The notes under the pieces were generated by a model that saw only the letters and a list, made by a program, of their open reading frames with translations, was not told where the DNA came from and searched no databases. A program made the position numbers and the translations under genes. Positions 56,995 through 64,000 of a stretch of 64,000 nt of DNA are shown here, piece by piece. This DNA is from Ipomoea triloba (Eukaryota > Streptophyta > Magnoliopsida > Solanales > Convolvulaceae): the NCBI RefSeq assembly GCF_003576645.1, contig NC_044922.1, forward strand, positions 16,200,671-16,264,670, in the 5' to 3' direction. The stretch's first letter is position 1. Every line of letters starts with the position of its first letter.

Positions 56995-57305
56995 AGATGA
57001 GTTCTGTGTATTCTAGGTAATCGTTCAGTGTATTCTAGGCAATCATTTTGTGTACTCTAAGCAACCGTTCTGTGTATTCATGTTAGTAACACATGTTGTG
57101 ATGTGTTTGTGCATTCGAATGTTTAGGAGGATGAGTTCTGTACATTTTGTGTCAATATTCTGTGTATTCATGTTATTAACACAGATTGTGATGTATTTGC
57201 ACATTTGAATGTTATGAGGATGAGTTCTGTGTATTTTGTGTCAATATTCTGTGTATTCTAGGCAAACGTTCTGTGTATTCTAAATAAGAATTCTGTGTAT
57301 TATAG
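56995..57305. repeat. Tandem array built on TTCTGTGTATTCTAGGCAA
   Basis: Ten or more units of about 20 bp around TTCTGTGTATTCTAG, with a superimposed longer repeat (GGATGAGTTCTGT, CATGTTA-TAACACA) at about 57000-57240. Followed by AAACGACGTCGTTTTAGACC and, at 57391-57409, GGTCCACGATATAACAATT. Confidence 0.85.
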
Positions 57306-57710
57306 ATAATGAATTCCATGGAGTCATTCGCGTCCGCGTCCACTAACATCGAAACGACGTCGTTTTAGACCAGGATCCACTGTGGACCCTGGTCCACGAT
57401 ATAACAATTAGACTTGTAAGTAACCAAATTCTATGGGCTAAAATTCATGTGAATTGATATTTTTGCCAATAAACTTTAGTCACCCATAAGAACCCATGTA
57501 CTTATTAAGGAGTCGTTATTGCATAGATCATGGTACACATAATTATGTAGACCAAAAAAAATATATTATTTGTATGCATAAAATACATTATTTGAATATT
57601 GAAAGTATATTATATTTTATATACAATCAAATGTTGTATATTCAATACACAAATAATGTATTTTTAGTATATTAAAATATAACTTGTATTTAAGAAAAAT
57701 ATATTATATG

Positions 57711-59656
57711 AGAGCATCCTTATCAATGGAGTTTTTTTGCGGTCATTGATGAGTTTTTGTAAGTGTGATTAGAAAAGAGAAAATGGGGAGGAGGAAAAAA
57801 AACAAACAAATCATATTTTAAAAACAAAATAAAAAAAAATAGACTGTCAGACCGCGTCAGACGTGGCTGAGCGTGCAGTGCACGCGCCCGCTAGGCGCAC
57901 TAGTTGCGCCTGACGCGAGTGGCGTGAGCGTTTCTTGGAGCATGCGAAGTACATCTTTATTGTTCTAAGAGTTTTTACCCAAAATGGTCCCTCGACTATT
58001 GCTCATTCTCAATTTTACATTTCGACTTTCAATTGCACCTAATGTGGTCCCTCGACTTTCAAAAACTCACCCAATTTGGTCCTCCGTTACATATTCCGTC
58101 AAATCAGTGTTAAAATGGAGGGCATTTTCGTCCATTTACCTATTGTTAGCCTAATAAACATTGAGAAATAGTTGAAGAACCAATTTGAGAATAGTCAAGG
58201 GACCATTTTGGGAAAAACTATTTTATTTATTTCATTTTTGTTTATTTTCATTTTTTAGACTCTATAAAATTAAAATTTCTATACATTTTTTTTCTTACAA
58301 ATATAAATAGTTAAAATCGTGCAATCCATCCTAAAATTTTTTAACTTTTTTACAAACTATTCCTATGCAGATTTACAATAAGTTTCGTAAGTTTTATAAA
58401 TACTCATTTTTAAGCATCGATTAAAATAATTCTTAGTCACATTCGTAGTACTAAATATATTACTTTGGATTTTTTTTTATAAATAAGATATAATATTATT
58501 AAACTCAAATAATTAAAAATAATGTGTCCACAACACAAAAGATTTTATGATTGACTTAAAATTAACTATAAATTTTATTGTTGAATACAAATTGACAATT
58601 ATTAAACATTATTTATAATAATTATTATGTCCCGTGTAATATACTAAAATTATTAGGTAGGATTTTTATAATTAAGGTATAATTTAATTAAATCAAAATT
58701 ATTAAAAATAATGTGTCCACATTACAAAATAAATTATACTTGCCTTAATAATTAATAAAAAAAATAAGAAGAAGAAAACATATAAAAGATGTCATACAAT
58801 ATCTTAAATAATGTAAATTAATATAAAATTTAATAATTACTTCGAAATCAAATACAGAAAATATTGCAGGAAACATTGACGAGATTTTACTTTTCGGCTA
58901 ACCTGAGAAGTTTACTAGAAAAATTTACCTTTCGGTTCAATATTTTCCCTACATTTTACACTCTTTGGGTGTCTACGCTTGAAAAAAAAATATATTATTT
59001 TCAATGGTAAAAGTAATATTTAATGTGATACATAGTGATTGATTGTCTATGAACATAAAAAAAAAAAAAAGTATATGACTATTTATAAAATTTACAGAAC
59101 TTATTGTAAAACTTCATAGGAATAGTTTGTATATTTAGATAGGAAAAGTCTGTAAAGAAAGTTAAAAATTTTGAGGTTGGATTGCGCGATTTTAACTATT
59201 TATATTTGTAAGAAAAAAATGTATCGAAATTCTAATTTTATAGAGTCTAAACAATGAAAATAAACAAAAATGAAATAAATAAAATAGTTTTTCCCAAAAT
59301 GATCCCTTGACTATTCTCAAAATGGTCCATCAACTATTTCTCAATGTTTATTAGGCTAACAATAGGTAAATGGACGAAAATACCCTCCATTTTAACACTG
59401 ATTTGACGGAATATGTAACGGATGATCAAATTGGGTGAGTTTTTGAAAGTCGAGGGACCATATTAGGTGCAATTGAAAGTCGAAATACAAAATTGAGAAC
59501 GAGCAATATTCGAGGGACCATTTTGAGTAAAAACTCTTGTTCTAATATTTTGATTTTGCAGAGTAACCCTATTTCATTCTCTCTCCCTTTCTCACTCTTC
59601 CATGTAGGATTGTACTGTGCTATGAACCCCCCAAGCATCGCTAATAGGGATGCTCT
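57711..59656. mobile_element. AGAGCATCC MITE split by a MULE
   Basis: Left AGAGCATCCTTATCAATGG at 57711; right, inverted, AGAGCATCCCTATTAG ending at 59656. The two outer pieces (57711-57968 and 59546-59656) join to about 369 bp, the size of the intact copy at 32062-32420, and share its GC-rich core (ACGCGCCCGCTAGGCGCAC). The MULE 57969-59536 lies between them. Confidence 0.85.
57969..59536. mobile_element. MULE-type element with about 440-bp inverted repeats
   Basis: Starts GAGTTTTTACCCAAAATGGT; the inverted right arm begins GAGTTTTTACTCAAAATGGT. Arms remain alignable for about 440 bp each, with only scattered differences. Perfect 9-bp duplication TTGTTCTAA at 57960-57968 and 59537-59545. 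1568 bp, no transposase ORF. Confidence 0.92.
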
Positions 59657-59739
59657 GAGTACTAAAAATACATTATTTTGTATAATGTACATTCATTATA
59701 CAAATAATGTATTTTTATTTTTTTATGATCCACATAAAA

Positions 59740-60300
59740 ATTTACCTTTATTAAAAGAGTTGACTCATCAAAGAGCATGAGTTATTGAGGGTCAACACAT
59801 TTATGGAGAAAATCACCTTAATCACTAAGGAGCCATGACATTTATTGAGAAGAACCATTGTAATTATTAAAAAACCGTTATGCCTTCTAACCGTTAACTA
59901 CCGTCCATTATAAAACCTAAGTTCCTGTGACAACGTGGGAGACACATTCTAAAACTTATACTCACTAGTTCTATTTACTAACAAACATACCCGGTAATAT
60001 TTATTACCATCGATAACATATTTTGAGTCACTTATTTTGAGGGTAACTCGTACCTAGGCATTGCGAGGGTATTTAAGTACAGTCAAACGTGTCTCAAGTC
60101 CCTCCACTATAAGTTACCGTGGAGGCTCACCAGCTTACCGTTAAATTCAAGACTTCTGTGGCGGAAGTTTCCTAACCTCACCGCCTGGAGAACGACACTC
60201 ACCCCTCACCGCCGATACAATTAGACGTTAGAGTCACGGCAAAAATTTCCGTCAAAAAATATATAAAACAATAGATCGACCAACGTTGACGTGTCCCCTC
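59740..60300. other. Upstream of the RING gene, no gene seen
   Basis: Less AT-rich than most intergenic sequence here. No repeat ends recognised; this may include distal promoter of the RING-finger gene. Confidence 0.4.
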
Positions 60301-60324
60301 TCTCATTTTTCATTTCTCTTAAAT

Positions 60325-60361
60325 TCTCTCTCTCTCTCCCAATTTCTCTCTCTCTCTCTCT
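60325..60361 (+). promoter_or_regulatory. CT-repeat stretch in the presumed RING-gene leader
   Basis: Two CT microsatellites close to a candidate 5' UTR. A leader intron probably runs from a splice donor near 60413 (GGCAAGTTT region) to the acceptor TTTCTGCAG near 61120, since the next coding ATG is at 61237. Pyrimidine-rich leaders of this type are common in plants. Confidence 0.4.
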
Positions 60362-61236
60362 GCTGGGTTGGTGCTTGAGCCTGGAGGCGAAGAACAATAG
60401 CTGTCAAAAAGGCAAGTTTTCTCTTTTCTGAAGATTTTTTTACTTTTTATTTTTTCTCTCTAATGCGCCTGTTTGAGCGTTTTCCGATTCTCAGTATGCC
60501 TATGATTCTGTATGAATGTGTTAAGAAATTCTGTTAAGTTAATCAAAGTTTTAAGCTAATTTATTAAAACTATAATTTCCATAATGAGCTTGCGTGTTCT
60601 TTTTTACTTGCGAGAAGAAGAAAAAATTTGCATATTTTTTACTAGAAAAAAATGTTAATTTTCTTTCACGTATTTGATGCGGGTGGGTGGGTGGGTTGTA
60701 CGATTTTGGATTGTTTGGTGATTTTAGTTTTAGTTTTATTTTATTTTAATTTTATGTTAGTTGGGAATGAAATGAATGGCCCGCCGATTACCAACCATAG
60801 GATAAGTTGGACAAAAAGAGTTAAAGGGAAAAGGGGGAAAAAAGGAAAATCATTTTCTTGGATTACTTGTAGTGAAGTTTTAGATTTCAAAATTATGGCG
60901 TTTCGTTGGTTGGGTAAGTAATATTAGATTTTAGATCTAGATGAAGCTCCATTAGAGAGTGTTACAGGCTCAGTTTTATGATTGGTATTACAATTTGATC
61001 AATTTTTGCAGTTTTTTGTTGTAGTTGTTGTTGTTGTCAGTTCAGTTTTTGGTATTTTGCCAGTTTGATTCATTGATGAAGTGATGGATTAAATGATTAA
61101 TGTAGTTTACATTTCTGCAGATATTAAAGATATTTTCTAGAGGGATTCTAAGCAGATTGGGGGTCTACTTAGATCCAGGTGATGATTTCCATGGCTAAAG
61201 CTTGATAATATTGATAATATTGAGTTTGCCATATTA

Positions 61237-62680
61237 ATGGCTGTTGCTGGCTTACATAATGTTTCTGCATTTGATTCTTCTTTCCTTGGTGAATCTCAGT
61301 CTCTGGTATCGGGGAGATGGGGTGAGCAAGAAATGCCAAGCACACAGGCATCCACTATCCTGCAAATGTGGCGGGAGCTCGAGGGTGAGCGTGTTGTGAG
61401 TAATTCCGTTGCCAGATATGTAGATAGAGATGGGCAGTTGAGGAGTGAGGGGTCGAATCCGGATTCTGTGATCAGTTTTGAGTTAGATGGGCAGGGAAGC
61501 ATCAATGGGAATGATAGTGTGGAGGATGCTAATGAGACTGAGAATGAATACGGGGCATTTGAGCAGATAGTGTTGGAGAATGAGCATCACGATGGCACGA
61601 GTGTCGTCTCGGACCAGTCCACTGATTTTACGGAGATCGAAAGGGAAAGGGTAAGGCAAATTTTCAAGGAATGGAAAAACAATGGCGTAAAGAGCCATTC
61701 GATGAACAACACCATACATATCAATAACCAGTCTAGGGCGGAGTGGTTGGGTGAAAATGAATGTGAACGAGTGAGAGTTGTAAGGGAGTGGGTTCAAATG
61801 AATATTCAGCAGAGAGGCACAAATACTTCACATAGAGACGAAAGGTGTGCTGAAATCGGCTCTCAAATTGAACAAGTGCGTGATGGGATGCCTGTCAACC
61901 GCTCTGAAACTGGGGAACGAAGAGGCTTACGAAGACTTTGTGGCAGACAGGCTCTTCTTGATTTGCTGCTGAAGGCTCAGAGGCAAAGGAAAAAAGAACT
62001 TCAATGGTTGATGGAGCGTAGACCTGTTTCAGACTTCGCTTACCGCAATCGCATCCAGGTCAGTTATAACTGCAGATTGTTTACCTTTCCACATTTTTTA
62101 AGGGGTGGGGGGTCATTCAGCCCTGTAGGTCTCCTTCTTAAGAAAGTAAAAGAAGAAAGATTTACATGTGCCTAATATTTGTCAATAGTGGCTATTCAGA
62201 AGATTCTTAACGGGGACATGCTAGGTTCTTTGTCAATTAAATAATTTCTTTCAATGTGAGGAAATAAAGGGAAATAATTAGAGAACTTAGGAGCAGAAGA
62301 TGGAAAGAATATAGATTTTTCTTTTAATGAAAAAAACAACAATAAATTTTGGTCCGTTTTGGATGAGGGATTAGAACTGTTTAAAGGGCAACTAAATTGG
62401 GTAATTGCTTGATATGTTTAGATTCAAGTCTTTATTTTGTTCCCATCACACGGATAGAGTTCCCTTCTTTTGTGGAGTAATCTGGTATTTATTTTTTGAA
62501 GATTTTTATGTTCAAATCATAGTTGGGTTTTTTTCTTTCACTAAAAGTTAGCTCTTTGCAGTCATTACTCAGAGGCAGATTCTTGCGAAATGAGAGATCG
62601 GTTCTTGATGAAAAACCTGCTTCAGTTGCGGCAAGTGAACTGGGTGTACTGAGGCAAAGACAAACTGTATCTGATTTGAG
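61237..62680 (+). CDS. RING/U-box-family protein, N-terminal part (cut by window edge)
   Basis: Probable large E3 ubiquitin ligase of the family typified, as I recall it, by Arabidopsis AT5G04460. Exon 1 is 61237-62058 (274 codons), a GT-AG intron follows, exon 2 is 62562-62680 (39 codons plus 2 nt); later exons lie beyond 64000. Family-specific stretches: MAVAGLHNVSAFDSSFLGES at the start, ASTILQMWRELEGE, ERERVRQIFKEW, RAEWLGENECERVRVVREWV, LRGRQALLDLLLKAQRQRKK, RPVSDFAYRNRIQ, then exon 2 SLLRGRFLRNERSV and LGVLRQRQTVSDLR. The RING is expected at the C terminus and is not in this window, so ligase activity is inferred. The region is charged, low in cysteine and probably partly disordered or coiled. 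Intron 2 contains a MITE (62867-63187). Confidence 0.88.
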
Positions 62681-62866
62681 GTATACTGCAGGGCCTTTAT
62701 CTATGTACATTATGCTTACCATTTTCTTCGTAACTAAATGAGAATTAATGTACCAAATAAAGAATTTAATTGCATTCTTGATGGTTGAAGGATCTGAGTG
62801 AATTTTTAACCCTATACTGCAACATATTTTCCATTGTGCACTTTACTGGTCTAAATTGAAAATTAT

Positions 62867-63187
62867 CCCTGTTTGGTAAATGGCTATTAGCTGATAGTTG
62901 TTAGCTGATTGGGTTAGAAGGTATAAGTAGTTGATAACATTAGCTGATTGTTATAAAAGTGTTTGGTAAATTAGCTGTTAGCTAATAGCTGTTAGCTAAT
63001 AGCTGTTCGGTATAATTTCTTGTCTCAAAAAGCTAATTGAAAAAGTTGCTTTGAGCAGCTTTTTGAATTTTAGCATTTTGGATTTACAAAAAACTAATTA
63101 ACCAAACATTTTTTAACTAAGTCAAACAACTAATAGTGGTCAAATAAGCTAAAATTGGCCGATAAGCTAACTATTTACCAAATAGGG
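62867..63187. mobile_element. hAT-like MITE in an intron of the RING gene
   Basis: Left CCCTGTTTGGTAAATGGCTA; right, inverted, CCCTATTTGGTAAATAGTTA. Interior repeats TTAGCTGATAGCTG-type phrases. Flanks are only weakly alike (5 of 8). The interior GTGTTTGGTAAA phrase also appears in 16702-17386. Confidence 0.65.
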
Positions 63188-63339
63188 AATTTTAATGAAT
63201 TCGTGGTGATTATTCTATTATTATGTCATCAGGTTATCCATATTTATTTGTTTGTTTGTTTTGGCATTCTTTCTAGTTACTCTCACTATTCCAAATTGAA
63301 TGTCCTCCTTTCAATTTGCCCCATCTCAACTTAATGCTG

Positions 63340-64000
63340 ACTTTCTTTGAAGGAACATCAGGCCTATTTACTAACTGAGGAATTTTCCAGTTTTTTTAGA
63401 AAACTGGAGAATTCGAGAATGGAAAACGTGAAACATGTTTACTAACAGTCTTGTTTTCTATTTTGAAAACTGGAAAGCACATTTTGTTTTTACTCTCCAA
63501 ATGGAAAACAAAATTCCTACTATTTACCCACTCTGGCCTTTATCTACTTACATATCTAACCACTAATGTTCACTATCCTCTCCTCTTACTTCACCATCTT
63601 CTGTCCTCTCTATTTTCATTTACTTATTCCAAAATAACCTACTTATATGAACTTAGGGTAAACATTATTCACATTGTTTGAATTAAAGCTCGAAAACTAA
63701 ATTGATTTTTAGATTTTGGGTGAACTCAATAAATTATTGGTTCGATTTTTTAAAGTTATGTCATATCTAAATATAAATTTGGTTTGGAGATAATATGTTA
63801 AAATTTTACATATAATAGACTTGAAAGTAAAAATTATATATATTTCACTTAAATTGAACATTTCTAAAAATATTTTAAATATTGCGTCTTAAAAAATCAC
63901 TCGAAATTTTGAACTTGTGTTATAATGTTATAGTTCCAAAAAATGAGTTTTGGAAAATGAGTATTGGAGAACATGTTTAAAAAAAAAAAAAAAAAAAAAA
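63340..64000. other. Intronic or repeat sequence ending in poly(A)
   Basis: TTTTCCAGTTTTTTTAGAAA and GAAAACTGGAGAATTC form an inverted pair near 63384-63415, and GTTTTGGAAAATGAG recurs near the end; probably another large MITE of the GAAAACT type. The final 22 bases are A. No further exon of the RING gene was recognised. Confidence 0.4.

Noticed and set aside
60652..60921. 89-codon plus frame upstream of the RING gene
   Set aside because: Falls in the presumed leader intron; composition is not protein-like and no motif is seen.

Overview
The window looks like nuclear DNA of a eudicot plant. Evidence: AT-rich sequence, GT-AG introns, plant-specific genes (a tonoplast aquaporin, a plastid Cu/Zn superoxide dismutase, pheophorbide a oxygenase) and a dense layer of plant transposons (Mutator-like, Tourist/Harbinger-like and hAT-like elements, Helitron-like ends, SINEs and a plant LINE with an RNase H domain). 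I cannot fix the species from sequence alone. There are no prokaryotic features and no CRISPR array, and I recognised no tRNA or rRNA gene.

Seven genes are supported. (1) 1-983, minus: the 5' two exons of a TIP1-type aquaporin, cut by the window edge exactly at its second NPA motif. (2) 17692-19819, plus: complete eight-exon plastid Cu/Zn superoxide dismutase (CSD2 type, 218 aa) with a miR398-like target in exon 4. (3) 20693-21547, plus: an intronless C2H2 zinc-finger repressor of the ZAT family. (4) 22006-26367, minus: complete seven-exon pheophorbide a oxygenase (PAO, 541 aa). (5) 29010-30156, minus: complete three-exon CKS1 (88 aa). (6) 42246-42839, plus: an intronless NDR1/HIN1-like LEA_2 membrane protein. 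(7) 61237-62680, plus: the first two coding exons of a large RING-finger protein whose RING lies beyond the window. Genes 2-5 form a gene-rich island at 17.5-30.2 kb; the zinc-finger gene and PAO converge with about 460 bp between their stops.

Most of the rest is repeats. 1.3-17.5 kb holds a tandem array, MITEs loaded with microsatellites, SINE copies, a Pack-MULE carrying EDM2-like gene pieces (9113-10694), a family of inverted elements, and a foldback MULE with a Tourist MITE inside one arm (15995-17450). 30.5-32.5 kb, just upstream of CKS1, is a nest: one old MULE split by a second MULE, a Tourist MITE and a third MITE. 32.7-38.7 kb is a decayed, composite LINE interrupted by an assembly gap. 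39.3-41.3 kb holds a clean hAT element and a Harbinger-like element with a Myb-like ORF remnant. 45.8-48.1 kb is a 2.3-kb palindrome with Helitron-like ends. 57.7-59.7 kb is a MITE split by a MULE with about 440-bp inverted repeats.

The genes do not form one pathway. PAO (chlorophyll breakdown) and CSD2 (plastid superoxide removal) both act in plastids, and ZAT factors often act in stress responses, but nothing here shows co-regulation. I found no clearly new biological system. The most unusual items are the gene-capturing MULE, the palindrome, the nested insertions, three tiny poly(A) insertions with target-site duplications, and minisatellite arrays that sit beside a shared terminal-like motif.
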